Below are positions 1 through 14,300 of a stretch of 64,000 nucleotides of DNA, piece after piece (position 1 is the first letter of the stretch; each line of letters starts with the position of its first letter). Source of the stretch: Sipunculus nudus (Eukaryota; Annelida; Sipuncula; Golfingiida; Sipunculidae); assembly GCA_026874595.1 (NCBI GenBank), contig CM049313.1:77758659-77822658 (forward strand), written 5' to 3'. The notes beneath the pieces were generated by a model. The model was not told the DNA's origin. It was given only the letters and a program-made list of their open reading frames with translations, and did no database searches. The position numbers and the translations under genes were made by a program.

Positions 1-1465
1 GAAAAAAGAGAAAAAATTTTGTAAAAAATTGGAAAAAATACAGGTGGCACCACCAGTCTGCAGGAAGTGATGGAACATCCCATGATCAATATTCATGCAA
101 AGAATCAAGGTGATCAATGCAGTAGTTATTCAGATACTTGAGCTTTTGTATAAAATTTTGCATTATTCTGGGGGGTATTTAGGAGCCCCATAGCTCAAAG
201 GATATGGGTAACAGAGACCAAATTTCATGTTTTTTTCAGAGACTTTTCATGGACCTCCCTGGATATGAAGATTGAAGAATCCAGGTCCAGAGGTTATGAT
301 TTGTGCCCTGTTAAAGGACGGCCGAATGGCCAGAAGGCCGTCCGGCCGGACAGACGATGGACAAAGGGTGATCGCTATGGCTCAGATGACTTTCAGTCAG
401 CTGAGCTAAAAAAGGTTTATTAAAAAAATTGGATCTCATTAGACAAATGTGTAAAATGTTGAACTGTCAACAGCCTGTCAAAAAGGTATCCAATGGAAAC
501 ACATGGTCAAATCTCAAAATATTATTTGCAACAATTTCTTCATTCATATCAACCAACCATGGCCTAGATTACCTCTCTCTCACAACTTATCTACATTTCA
601 TAATATTTTAGATTTAACCTTCCAGGTGTTTAAGTACTGTTGAATGCTCCACCCCCTTTTCTCTCTACATCCAACCGTCCTTGCTGCCCATACTGTTCCC
701 TTCTCCAAACTCCATCCCAATGTCAGCCTAAGTAAACAAGAACAAGATGAATCATATATATTCATTTTTTGTTTATCTGTTTTTGAGACCTTAAAAGATG
801 CATTCATCTGTTAACAGGGCACAAATCGTAACAACTAGACCTAGGAACTTCTTTCTTTACATGTTGGGAGGCCCATGAAAAGTCTCTTTGGAAACCTGAA
901 ATTAGGTCTCTGTCAACCATATTGTCCAAGCTTTTGGGCTCAGAAGTACCACCCAGAATAACTAAAAATTTGATACAGAAGCTCTGGTATCTGAACAACT
1001 AGTGCATTGATCGGCATTATTCTTTGTGTACATATGCATCATGGAGTGTTTCATCAGTTCCTGCAAACTGGTGGTGCCACCTGGACTTCTTTGAATTTTT
1101 ACGCATTTTTATCTTTATTTTTGAGACCTTCAAAGATGTGGTCGTCTGTTAACAGGGCACAAATCATAACTATTTGAGCTTGAATCTTCTTTCTTGACAT
1201 CCTGGGAGGTCCATTAAAAAACTCCATGGAAACCTGAAATTAGGTCTCTGTTACCCATATCCTCTGAGCTATGGGTCTTAGAAGTACGTGTCAGAATAAC
1301 CAAAAAATTGATACAAAAGCTTCAGTATCTGAACAACTATTGCATTAATCACCTTGATCTTTGCATGTATATTCATCATGGAGTGTTTCATCAGTTCTTG
1401 TGGAATGGTGGCACCACCTAAATTAAACAAGGGACCTATGGGTCACGGCGCTCAGCTGTTATATA
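1..1465. repeat. Dispersed element copies, one forward and two inverted
   Basis: Positions 1-410 are a forward copy ending in the hairpin terminus GCTCAG..CTGAGC followed by TAAAA. About 750-1075 and 1120-1440 are inverted, tandem copies of the same interior (reverse complements share GGATATGGGTAACAGAGACC and TGATTTGTGCCCTGTTAA). The right edge, 1430-1465, carries ACAAGGGACCTATGGGTCAC, the motif found at the left ends of copies at 24116, 52525 and 60736. Positions 421-615 are an AT-rich block with an inverted counterpart at 60836-61085. Small open frames here are incidental. Confidence 0.7.
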
Positions 1466-2284
1466 TGATAAAAAAATATGATTTAGAAATGAGGCACATG
1501 CAGGTTTAGTGTGGTAATAAAAATAAGCTGTATTATGAGTTGTTGTTGTTTAGCTTATGTATGATTTTGATAATACCTTTGGAGACAGGGAAGAGGATTG
1601 ATTTCATTTATATTATTAACAAATGGAGTACTAGTGTCACACAGATTTTGTTTTGGCTATATAACTTATAAGCAGAACATATAATATAAGAGTTTAACTA
1701 TTTATTAAAAAAATTACAAATATTGTCCCAAATATAATTTTTATTAAAAATAATAAGAGAATCGTATGATTTTTTAAAATGAAATATAACTGAAATGATT
1801 ATTGAAATAATATTAAAGAATATATTCATGAATGCATTCATGAATACATTTTGAAAGTATTTGCACTGGTATTCATATACTTTCATTTTTACCTGAATTC
1901 CCATTCTTTATGCAAGAAATTTTATAATGGAGTACATATTCATATTCATATTTAATTTTCAATTGCAAAGTATTTGCACCATGTCTGGTATTTATATAGT
2001 TTTCACCAAACAATGATGTTGAGAATCCAGAATATACAAAATTCACACATTTAAATAATGATCATAAGTACCTGGTTTTATGGCTTTTATTTTTATTAAA
2101 AAAAAAATAAATGTAATATATACATTTTGGACTAATTTCACATCAATGTACAAATAAGACACAGTAGGAATCTAGATAAATATTATCAACTGCATCTTTG
2201 TCTATCATTAATTTCCTTCATATGATCCCTTATGATTAGTAATGAATAATATGATTTACTTTTTTATCATTAAAATTGAACTAA
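1466..2284. other. AT-rich non-coding stretch
   Basis: This is very AT-rich with short local palindromes such as ATTCATGAATGCATTCATGAA near 1826. I see no gene or recognisable element. Confidence 0.5.
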
Positions 2285-4853
2285 ACTAGATGTGTAGGAA
2301 CGACACGAATGCCCCCGCCTTGGGCAAATTAGAAATATTTGTAAAATTTGGAAAATTTTTTAAGTTCAGGAGGTGTTGTATGGTCAAAAGTAGGTCAACA
2401 AGGGCAAAATGCAAACTCGATCTGTAACGGGTCATTATCAAGCAACACACCAAAAATCATGCCAGTATATGCAGGCATTGTGAAAAAAAGTCCATACATG
2501 TGCATTTTCCATAAAAATTTCTGAAATTCATGAAATTTTCTAGGTTTAGGAGCCGTAAAACAATCAAAAGTAGGTCAACCAGGATGAAATGCAAACTGGA
2601 TCTGTAACTGTCATTATCTGCCCACACAAAAAAAATCAGGGTGGTATCTGCAGGCATTGAGGAAAAAAAATCATTACATATGCATTTGTTATGAAAATTT
2701 TATTTTTCATGAAACTTTCTATGTTCAGGAGCAGTCAAATGGTCAAAAGTAGGTCAACTGAGACAAAACAAGAACTTGATCTGTAACTGGTCATTATCTG
2801 CCTACACACCAAAAATCAGGCCCGTATCTGCAGGCACTGCGAAAAAAGTCCATACATGTGCACCTTTTTATGAAATTCTCTATGTTAGAGCACCGTCAAA
2901 CGGTCAAAAATAGGTCAACTGGGACAAAACGTGAACTTGATCTGTAACTGGTCATTATCTGCCCACACACCAAAAATCAGGCCAATATCTGCAGGTATTG
3001 TAAAGAAAAGTCTGTACAAGTGTATTTGTCATGAAAATATATATTTTACATGAAATTTTCTATGTTCAGGAGCCGTAAAACGGTCAAAAGTAGGTCAACC
3101 AGGAGAAATCGTGAACTCGATCTGTAACTGGTCTATATCTGCCCACACACCAAAAATTAGGCCAATATCTGCAGGCATTGCGAAAAAGTCTGTACATGTG
3201 TATCTGTCATGAATATTTCTATTTTTCATGAAATTTTCTAAGTTTAGGAGCCGTAAAACGGTCAAAAGAAGGTCAACCGGGACGAAACGTGAACTCGATC
3301 TGTAGCTGGTCTATATCTGCCCACACACCAAAAATTAGGCCAATATCTGCAGGCATTGCGAAAAATAGTCCGTACATTTGTATCTGTCATGAATATTTCT
3401 ATTTTTCATGAAAATTTCTAAGTTTAGGAGCCGTAAAACGGTCAAAAGTAGGTCAACCGGGATGAAACGCGAACTCGATCTGTAACTGGTCTATATCTGT
3501 CCACACACCAAAAATCAGGCCAATATCTGCAGGCACTGTGAAGAAAAGTCCGTACATGTGTATTAGTCATGAAATTTCATATTTTTCATGAAATTTTCTA
3601 TGTTCAGGAGCCGTAAAACGGTCAAAAGTAGGTCAACCAGGAAGAAAAGCGAACTTGATCTGTAACTGGTCTATATCTGCTCACACACCAAAAGTCAGGC
3701 CAATATCTGCAGGCATTGCGAAAAAAAGACCGTACATGTGTATCTGTCATGAATATTTCTATTTTTCATGAAATTTTCTAAGTTTAGGAGCCGTAAAACG
3801 GTCAAAAGTAGGTCAACCGGGACGAAACGTGAACTCGATCTGTAACTTGTCTATATCTGCCCACACACCAAAAATCAGGCCAATATCTGCAGGCACTGCG
3901 AAAAAAGTCCATACATGTGCACCTTTTTATGAAATTCTCTATGTTAGAGCACCGTCAAACGGTCAAAAATAGGTCAACTGGGACAAAACGTGAACTTGAT
4001 CTGTAACTGGTCATTATCTGCCCACACACCAAAAATCAGGCCAATATCTGCAGGTATTGTAAAGAAAAGTCTGTACAAGTGTATTTGTCATGAAAATATA
4101 TATTTTACATGAAATTTTCTATGTTCAGAAGCCGTAAAACGGTCAAAAGTAGGTCAACCAGGAGAAATCGTGAACTCGATCTGTAACTGGTCTATATCTG
4201 CCCACACACCAAAAATTAGGCCAATATCTGCAGGCATTGCGAAAAAGTCTGTACATGTGTATCTGTCATGAATATTTCTATTTTTCATGAAATTTTCTAA
4301 GTTTAGGAGCCGTAAAACGGTCAAAAGAAGGTCAACCGGGACGAAACGTGAACTCGATCTGTAGCTGGTCTATATCTGCCCACACACCAAAAATTAGGCC
4401 AATATCTGCAGGCATTGCGAAAAATAGTCCGTACATTTGTATCTGTCATGAATATTTCTATTTTTCATGAAAATTTCTAAGTTTAGGAGCCGTAAAACGG
4501 TCAAAAGTAGGTCAACCGGGATGAAACGCGAACTCGATCTGTAACTGGTCTATATCTGCTCACACACCAAAAGTCAGGCCAATATCTGCAGGCATTGCGA
4601 AAAAAAGACCGTACATGTGTATCTGTCATGAATATTTCTATTTTTCATGAAATTTTCTAAGTTTAGGAGCCGTAAAACGGTCAAAAGTAGGTCAACCGGG
4701 ACGAAACGTGAACTCGATCTGTAACTTGTCTATATCTGCCCACACACCAAAAATCAGGCCAATATCTGCAGGCATTGCGAAAAAAAGTCCGTACAACTGT
4801 TTGATTTTGGAATGACGGAAGGACGGAATGACGGACATGGGTAAAACTATATA
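2285..4853 (+). repeat. Non-autonomous element with 180-bp tandem core
   Basis: A left terminus starting ACTAGATGTG leads to GCCCCCGCC at 2311 and then about 14 units of roughly 180 bp (recurring CGTAAAACGGTCAAAAGTAG, CCACACACCAAAAATCAGG, ATATCTGCAGGCATTGCG). The end is a GACGGAAGGACGGAATGACGG tail followed by GGGTAAAACTATAT. The left terminus resembles that of the element at 28839. The tail recurs at 54960-54990 after a second, shorter array. Segment 2839-3499 is repeated at 3898-4558, a higher-order duplication. No protein is encoded. Confidence 0.75.
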
Positions 4854-4860
4854 ATATAAA

Positions 4861-5214
4861 AATATTGCATAGTGTTATTTGGAATATGTGACATTCTATC
4901 AATCGATACAAGATTCTTATATCATCAGTAACTGCAAGTTAATTTCCTGTTATTATAAACTTACTAATTCCTTTTCTATTTTTCTTTATTTCATTATTAA
5001 AATCAATAATTTATTGTTTATTGTTATGTTGTTGGTTAAAACTACTAGATGAGTTGGGTTGGACACCTGGATCAACTGTGGCTGGCCATAAGCTGCCTGG
5101 CTGCCCCAGTGAATGCCTCGTGTCAAGCATGCATAATTTGCTGAAAATTCAACAAGGTCAACATACAGGTGACTCAAGAGGGGCTTGAGAGAGCCAAGGT
5201 CTGACATGGTCTCA
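4861..5214. other. Unannotated intergenic stretch
   Basis: I see no coding, RNA or clear repeat feature between the tandem array and the dispersed element that begins near 5215. Confidence 0.4.
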
Positions 5215-6590
5215 AAAAAACATTAATAAAAGCTACAATTTTTGGCCAATTTCTTTCAGCTTTCTAATTAAAAAGCTGAAATCCTTATGCGTGCATGATA
5301 TGAAAATTGTATCAACAGTGCTCACAGGAAACAAACGTGCCATGGTCAAAGTTAGGCAAAATTTAAGGTACTAATTTAATATTTATACTAATAACTTATA
5401 AAATTTGAAAAATTCAGAAATAATTTTGGGTATTCAATTGAATCTTGATTAAATAATGTTACATCCCTGACAAAAAATCTCTAGCTTCAGCAATCCCCTT
5501 GTAAAGGGAGTAAATATATTTCTTGATTTTTTACAAAGTGCATTATGTTCTGGCCCATAACTTAAAACAATTATGCAATATTGACATCATTTCTGGCATG
5601 TGCTTAGAGAATGTATAGAAAAATATATATATTATATATGATTAAAGTCAGACCAGTGTTTTTGATATTAGGCAGTCTTGAAGTGTAACAATGGATTTTT
5701 AATGGAAAAATGAAGTTTTTCATTAATATCTCGAAGGTATTAAGTCCTAGTGACCAAATTCTTGGCATGGTAGGGGATTTTGGAGACATCTAATTGTATG
5801 CCAAATTTTAGGAACTGAGAGCTGAAGATTGGGAGCTGAGCTCTTGCAAACTGCATAACACAAGTTGATGTAAACAATGTTACATGGTGCTTGAGAACTT
5901 GAATAAAATCTACAGTTTTTGATCAACTGGTTTCAAATTTTTTAACAGACAAAATGCTAACATAAACATGCTGTGAAAATTTAATCCACAGTACTTACAG
6001 GAAAAAAACGTGCCATGGTCAAAGTTGGGCAAAATTTAAGATACCAATTTTTTATTTTTGTTAATATTTCAAAAAAATTAAAAGATTTTGATCTAATTTT
6101 GGGTATACAATTTAATTTTGATTAATTAAAGTTATATTTCTGGAAAAAAAGTCCATAGCTTTTACAAGTTTTGTGTTAAGTGATCAAATATCTTTCCTGA
6201 TTTTTCACAAAATGCATTATGTTTGGGCCCATAACATTTTTAAATTATATAATACAGACATAATTTCTGGCATGTACATAGGAACTATATAGGGGAATAT
6301 TCATGGTAAATATGAGGAAAAACAGATGAGTAGTTTTGGTATTAGGCAATAAAAAAATAATAAAAAAATCGAGGTTTTTCCTTAATTTCTCAAAGGAACA
6401 AACTCGCAAAGACCCAGTTTTCAGCTTGGTAGGAGATCTTGGGAACATCGAACATTATGCTGAATTTTGGATTCCTAGGTCTTACGGTTTCAAAACATGC
6501 CACATCTACGGACGGACGGACAGACGGACGACGGACAATGGACCACGACTATAGCTCAGATGACTTATAGTCAGCTGAGCTAAAAAAAGA
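5215..6590 (+). repeat. Two partial units of the dispersed E family
   Basis: Two tandem copies (about 5222-5870 and 5898-6590) share sequence with 25040-28025, 53450-54194 and 61925-62593, for example ACGTGCCATGGTCAAAGTTG, TTTGGGCCCATAAC and TTTCTGGCATGTACATAGG. The second ends in a GACGGACGGACAGACGGACG tail and the hairpin GCTCAG..CTGAGC (6554-6580). No protein is recognised. Confidence 0.75.
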
Positions 6591-6599
6591 TTCAACACA

Positions 6600-6995
6600 T
6601 TTTTCTCTCTTTATATATGAGACCTTCAAAGATGCGGTCGTCCCATAACAGGGCTCAAATTGTAACCATTGGTCCTAGAATCTTCAAGCTTGACATCCAG
6701 CGAGATCTGAGAAAAGTCTCCTTGGAAACCTGAAATAATGTCTTTGTTACCCATATTTTCTGAGCTATGGAGCTTATAAGCACCCCTCAAAATAACTGAA
6801 AATTTGATACCAAAGTAGGGCAAAAATCATAACCATGGGGCCCAGAATCTTCTAACATGACATCCTGAGAGTTCCTAAAGAGTTCTCCCAAGAAACCTGA
6901 AAAGCAGTTAGGATTTGTGCCTTGATTTATGACAGATGATGGACACGGAGTGATTGCTATAGCTCAGATGACTTTCAGTCAGCTAAGCTAAAAAT
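6600..6995. repeat. Chimeric dispersed-repeat fragment
   Basis: Positions 6608-6830 match the 750-1075 block (inverted interior). The remainder continues with a related interior and ends at 6962-6988 in a degenerate form of the GCTCAG..CTGAGC hairpin, with one arm mutated to CTAAGC. Confidence 0.6.
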
Positions 6996-7824
6996 TCATT
7001 TTATATTCATATAATTTTTATCAAACAGACAATTAGAAGCCATTCAGCTAATTTGTTAAAATGAAGTTTTACTCTACATGCCTTATTATGATATATGGCT
7101 ATGAGAGACTGTCAAATGTTAAATGTCACTTGATAGAATCCCCATTGTTTTCAAATTATTGAAACTGGAGATAATAATGATATCGGGCTTTTGTTTTGGT
7201 GAAATAGCCCTGTCACAAACCTGTACTAATGCATGTTGCACTGGACCCCTAAACATAGATTGATGAAATGCTCCCTCCCATCAAGCCGGTCATGAAGACT
7301 GCTGGTGACAAAAAAAACTTCAACAGGTTGGTGTTGGTGGCCCCTTGTGTTTACACATGAAATGTTGGTAACTTCTCTTTTAAAAATCTCTATGATATCA
7401 GTGTCATGTTTGGTCAGATTTTGTCAAAGAGTGACGGATATTAATCTGTATCGATTTATTAAACAAGAAAAAAAATAACAGACACAATACTGAAATTTTG
7501 TTTAATGACAAATGATAAGTATAGTTGTTACAGACATTGAGAAAACCATTACTGAAGATTCACTTCTTGTCCAATGTTCAATAGCTCACAAGTTGCTACT
7601 GTTTTTCCCTCCTACTTGCAAGTGAACTTGTCAATCTCTGATTCCCTTTTAAAGTGATGCCACCAGTTTGTTGCTGACCTGTGTTCTAACATCATTTTGT
7701 TTCAATTCACGATAACTATCAGATTGTGGTGATAAACAACTACTGATGCCATTAATTCCAGGACAAATTCCTGCACAAACTAGTACCAGTAAATCCAGGA
7801 CAAATTCATGACCACCAGCAAAAA
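6996..7824. other. MRPL24 3' flank and probable 3' UTR
   Basis: Apart from the MRPL24 poly(A) candidates, I see no feature here. Roughly 7455-7824 is probably MRPL24 3' UTR. Confidence 0.45.
7455..7460 (-). terminator. Candidate MRPL24 poly(A) signal AATAAA
   Basis: The plus-strand TTTATT reads AATAAA on the minus strand, about 365 nt past the MRPL24 stop. A variant ATTAAA lies nearer at 7506-7501. The choice between them is not decidable from sequence alone. Confidence 0.5.
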
Positions 7825-7961
7825 CTAGTACCAGTAGGTCTTCTTAGGTTTACGATCATCTTGGATTCCCATAGAGTCTTTGATGTCTTCTTCGAAGGTT
7901 TTTAACTTCGGTTCAAATGTCACTTTAATAATGTCATCCTCCTTGGTGTCTTTGTTGGTCT
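7825..7961 (-). CDS. MRPL24: MRPL24 terminal coding exon 5
   Basis: This exon encodes residues 202-246 and the TAG stop at 7827-7825. The peptide ends LKTFEEDIKDSMGIQDDRKP then KKTYWY, matching the C-terminus of animal uL24m (human [20 protein letters not shown] then KKVYWY). The acceptor is CCTTTTTTAACAG/AGACC. A 1.95-kb intron carrying a 27-bp minisatellite separates it from exon 4. Confidence 0.95.
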
Positions 7962-10900
7962 CTGTTAAAAAAGGAAACAAAAAAGTTGCATATATTTGGT
8001 ATAGCTTCCTTCTTTATAAAACAAGGTTCATAATCTTAAAGGCCAGTCAGAGTGTTTAAAAATGTACATTCTTATCACATGTATACTCCTTTCACATGGC
8101 AAATGCAAACCATTTTCAATGCAAATCGAGCACTCATACGGCAATATTAATCCAGCTAAGGAGGTGGTTTCATATCTGCTTTGCTCAAGTATTGTGTGAA
8201 TGCTTTAGAACAGTTCAGACCTAGTTTTCCGGCAGCAACTAGGTCACAGTGCAAGTGCAAAAGCTTGTATCAACATGTTGTTACATTGTTCCACATGTGA
8301 AATGTACATCTCATGCATTGGGGCTAGGCAGCTGTGTGAAGGCACAACACAGTTTAAACAGATCTGCCCAATTTGTTTTGAAAATCTTATGTGTGAAAGA
8401 AGATGATTGAAAATTTATATGTCCAGGCATAATTTAACTGAAGTTGGTCCTGAAATACTGTTAAAATTGGTAAACACTTTCTTAAACACTATTTATGATT
8501 GTAGATTTAAAAAAAAAAGCAATGAAATTCCTTAGATCATGTCATCTTCGACCACCATTCCAGAATGTACACCATATGGTGCTCACTGTTCTTAGGTGGT
8601 ATATGGTCAAATGTAGCTGAAGGACGCAAATATGTCACAGTTAATTCACAAGTCTGAATTACACTGGTCACATCACAAGTCTGAATTACACTGGTCACAT
8701 CACAAGTCTGAATTACACTGGTCACATCATAAGTCTGAATTACACTGGTCACATCACAAGTCTGAATTACACTGGTTACATCACAAGTCTGAATTACACT
8801 GGTCACATCACAAGTCTGAATTACACTGGTCACATCACAAGTCTGAATTACACTGGTCATATCACAAGTCTGAATTACACTGGTCATAACAAAAGTCTGA
8901 ATTACACTGGTCATAACAAAAGTCTGAATTATACTGCTCATATCACAAGTCTGAATTACACTGGTCACATCACAAGTCTGAATTACACTGGTCACATCAC
9001 AAGTCTGAATTACACTGGTCACATCACAAGTCTGAATTACACTGGTCATGTCAAAAGTCTGAATTACACTGGTCACGTCACAAGTCTGAATTACACTGGT
9101 CATGTCACAAGTCTGAATTACACTGGTCACATCATAAGTCTGAATTACACTGGTCACGTCACAAGTCTGAATTACACTGGTCACATCACAAGTCTGAATT
9201 ACACTGGTCATATCAGAAGTCTGAATTACACTGGTCATATCACAAGTCTGAATTACACTGCTCATATCACAAGTCTGAATTACACTGGTCATATCACAAG
9301 TCTGAATTACACTGGTCACGTCACAAGTCTGAATTACACTGGTCACATCATAAGTCTGAATTACACTGGTCACATCACAAGTCTGAATTACACTGGTCAC
9401 ATCACAAGTCTGAATTACACTGGTCACATCACAAGTCTGAATTACACTGGTCACATCACAAGTCTGAATTACACTGGTCATATCAGAAGTCTGAATTACA
9501 CTGGTCATATCACAAGTCTGAATTACACTGCTCATATCACAAGTCTGAATTACACTGGTCATATCACAAGTCTGAATTACACTGGTCACATCACAAATCT
9601 GAAATACAGGGGTCACATCACTAGTCTTAATTACACTGGTCATAGTGTATTCATGATCAGATTAGAAAATATGTAAAAAAATGTCAGTTTGCCTCTTCAC
9701 TCATGAACACCAGGTAGTTTATTGTGAGGAACGAGAGAAGAAACAAGGACAGGAAAGAAAGAAATTTTTTAGCCATTGGCTGAATGGTCTGATAAATTTT
9801 CATCTCAAGAGTAGCATATTATTCATTTATCAGTTTATCTCTTGATATACAGAGCAGGCCTCTGAATCTGGGCCTTCACTCAAGAAAACAGTAATGACCG
9901 TGTCCTTACCAACAAATCCTTCTGGATAAACATAATCCTCCAGCTGATTGGCCATGACAGGCTTTGGAATAATACGACCAGATCGCAAGGACACCCGAAC
10001 TCGTTCCCCCTTCTCTGTGTAACGCCACTCTACATCAGCAGCAAGACTGCCAAGACAAAAGAATGAGTTCTGGATTATTTAAACACACTCATGTTTTTAA
10101 CATAGCTGTTTAAATCTGACATGTCAGCTGGCAGAATAGGTCCTTCAACTTATGGCCCACAACTTTAAACCATGCCTCATTTGTATAAAAAGTATCTGGT
10201 TAAAACATGCTGACACTAGTACTGGTAAAGACAACATGTTCTGTTTGGGAGAGTTGCCCAAATTATGCAAATTTTTTTGCTTGTCAGTTGATTGACTATA
10301 TGTATATATATTGCCAAATATAAGTTGATTTGTCGCGTGCAACTGCTCTGCCCATGCTTGAATAAGCAATTAAGGTCACATAATTATTCATGGTTAGTAA
10401 AATTACTGAAGTATTTCTTTATCTGTGACAAAGCCTGATTGTGACTCAGCATGAACAGAGCCTCCTGATGGTGATACGTACTTGTCTCCAGGGTCCACCA
10501 GCCGCACCTGTTTGTTGTACAGCAGTGGCAGCTCTTTCTTTATACACAATGGGGGTAGATTCTGCTGTACCTGCTGCATTTTATACTCCTGTCAACAAAC
10601 AAATTTAAATTTACAGAAGGGAAAGGATAAACTAGGAAAGTTTGTATTCAATCTTAGCAAGAAAGCACAATTTTCCAGTTACCAATAAATTAAATTTAAC
10701 ATTATGTAAAACCTGGTGCAGTGTACTTTCTGATGGTGTATTAATTTTTGTACTTTTATTAATTTTCACATGATATTTTTACATTGTGATTAGTTTATAT
10801 GAGGTATTTTAAGAATCCATGTACAGTAATACATGACAATATCTCAAAATGCATTTCCTGTTGTTTTCCTCTACCATGTTACTGTCTCCCATACCTTAAA

Positions 10901-11324
10901 ACTGAAATTTATAGAATTTGAGCAAATAAAAAAATTGAAATGTCATTTTTAAACAAGACACACAGTAGAGGACAAAAAAGTATTTTTTTATATATTGTCA
11001 TCAATGAGAAAAAAATACGATAAAAAATCCATCAGCAATATATGAAAAAAAAGGGAAAAAATCCATCAAGCATTCATTTCAGTAAGCTGTTATAAGAGAA
11101 TCAGATTCTGAAATCTTTATATAAGAGCTGCAATTTTATATGGTAGTTATAAAATTTGGTACAGTTGATGCCAGTTTACAGTGACTTTTATCATAATTTT
11201 CATACATGAAATCATAAATGAACAATTCTGACCTTTAGAAATGACTTAAATACCCCCATTACATGAGGAATTCTGGACTGTGATTGAAAATACTGTTATT
11301 AGTACATACTGTAATTTGTATAAA

Positions 11325-11373
<49 letters not shown>

Positions 11374-14300
11374 AGTTTCATATTGTATAAGAGAGCATAA
11401 GCCTGCATTTGGTACCATCTGATGTTCTTCCTGCACCCAGTTACACATTTCCTATACTTTCCAAAATTTCACAAAAGAAGTGTATTTTGAATGTTAAACA
11501 TAGCAGGCACTGGTATGTTGCACATTTTGGACATGCAAGACCGCAAGCATCTACACAGTTAAGTATTTTCAAAATGAAATACCATAATTATTTTACAGTC
11601 TACTTCCCTGGTACTTACACAGTTAAGTCCTTCGACAAACACCCAGTTCCTCTCCTTCACCACAAAGCTGACAATCCCAACTTTCCCCTTGTCTGGTCCA
11701 ACTAAAATTTCAACCTGAAAATGTACACCACACAGTCATCATTACACAGAATACAGAAAAGAAAGGATATCAGTCTGAAACATAAATCATACAGTCATCA
11801 TTATACAGAGGAAACAGACTAGAAAGGATATCATTCTGAAAACATACACCATACAGTCATCATTACATAGAGAAAACAGAATAGAAAGAATATCAACCTG
11901 AAACATACATCATACAGTCATCATTACATAGAGGAAACAGAATAGAAAGGAAACAGAACAAGACTTAGATTTAATCTGAAACATACATCATACAGTCATC
12001 ATTACACAGAGAGAACAGAAAAGAAAGGAAACAGAACAAGAGGATTTCAACCTGAAAACATACACCACACAGTCATCATTACACAGAGGAAACAGAATAG
12101 AAATGATATAGATCTGAAACATAAATAATTAATTCAGTCATCATTACACAGAGGAAACAGGAGAGAAAGGATTTCAATCTGAAAACATACACCATACAGT
12201 CAGCATTACACAGGGGCAACAGAATAGAAAGGATATCAACCTGAAAACATACATCATACATTCAGCATTACACAGAGGAAGCTGAATAGAATAGATTTCA
12301 ACCTGAAAACATACACCATACAGTCATCATTACACCGGGGTAACAGAATAGAAAGGATATCAATCTGAAACATAAATCATACAGTCTTCATTACACAGAG
12401 GAAACAGAATATAAAGGATATCAATCTAAAACATAAATCATACAGTCATCATTATACAGAGGAAACAGAATAGAAAGGATATCAACCTGAAAACATACAT
12501 CATACAGTCATCATTACATAGAGGAAACAGAATAGAAAGGATATCAACCTGAAAACATACATCATACAGTCATCATTACACAGAGGAAACTGAATAGAAT
12601 GGATTTCAACCTGAAAACATACACCATACAGTCATCATTACACGGGGGCAAGAGAATAGAAAGGATATCAACCTGAAACATAAATCATACAGTCAGCATT
12701 ACACAAAGGAAACAGAATAGAATGGATTTCAACCTGAAAACATACACCATACAGTCAGCATTACACAGGGGCACCAGAATAGAAAGGATATAAACCTGAA
12801 AACATACATCATACAGTCAGCATTACACGGAGGAAACTGAATAGAATGGATTTCAACCTGAAAACATACACCATACAGTCATCATAACACAGAGAAAACA
12901 CAATATAAAGGATATCAACCTGAAACATAAATCATACAGTCATCATTACACAGAGAAAACAGAATGTAAAGGATATCAATCTGAAACATAAATCATATAG
13001 TCATCATTACACAGAGAAAACAGAATATAAAGGATATCAACCTGAAACATAAATCATACAGTCATCATTACACATAGAAAACACAATATAAAGGATATTA
13101 ATCTGAAACATAAATCATACAGTCATCATTACACAGAGAAAACAGAATATAAAGGATATCAATCTGAAACATAAATCATACAGTCATCATTACACAGAGA
13201 AAACACAATATAAAGGATATCAATCTGAAACATAAATCATACAGTCATCATTACACAGAGAAAACAGAATATAAAGGATATCAATCTGAAACATAAATCA
13301 TACAGTAATCATTACACAGAGGAAACAGAATATAAAGGATGTCAATCTGAAACATAAATCATACAGTCATCATTACACAGAGGAAACACAATATAAAGGA
13401 TATCAATCTGAAACATAAATCCTACAGTCATCATTACAAAAAGGGAAAAACAATATAAAGGATATCAATCTGAAACATAAATCATACAGTCATCATTACA
13501 CAGAGAAAACAGAATTTAAAGGATATCAATCTGAAACATAAATCATACAGTCATCATTACACAGAGAAAACACAATATAAAAGATATCAATCTGAAACAT
13601 AAATCATACAGTAATCATTACACAGATAAAACAGAATATAAAGGATATCAATCTGAAACATAAATCATACAGTAATCATTACACAGAGAAAACAGAATAT
13701 AAAGGATATCAATCTGAAACATAAATCATACAGTCATCATTACACAGAGAAAACAGAATATAAAGGATATCAATCTAAAACATAAATCATACAGTCATCA
13801 TTACACAGAGGAAACAGAATATAAAGGATGTCAATCTGAAACATAAATCATACAGTAATCATTACACAGAGAAAACAGAATATAAAGGATATCAATCTGA
13901 AACATAAATCATACAGTCATCATTACACAGAGAAAACACAATATAAAGGATATCAATCTGAAACATAAATCATACAGTCATCATTACACAGAGGAAACAG
14001 AATATAAAGGATGTCAATCTGAAACATAAATCATACAGTCATCATTACACAGAGGAAACAGAATATAAAGGATGTCAATCTGAAACATAAATCATACAGT
14101 AATCATTACACAGAGAAAACAGAATATAAAGGATATCAATCTGAAACATAAATCATACAGTAATCATTACACAGAGAAAACTGAATATAAAGGATATCAA
14201 TCTGAAACATTAATCTTACAGTCATCATTACACAGAGAAAACACAATATAAAGGATATCAATCTGAAACATAAATCATACAGTCATCATTACATAGAGAA

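Noticed and set aside
8537-9643. A 368-codon open frame on the minus strand
   Set aside because: It is produced by a stop-free 27-bp repeat lying entirely within MRPL24 intron 4, with no non-repeat domain.
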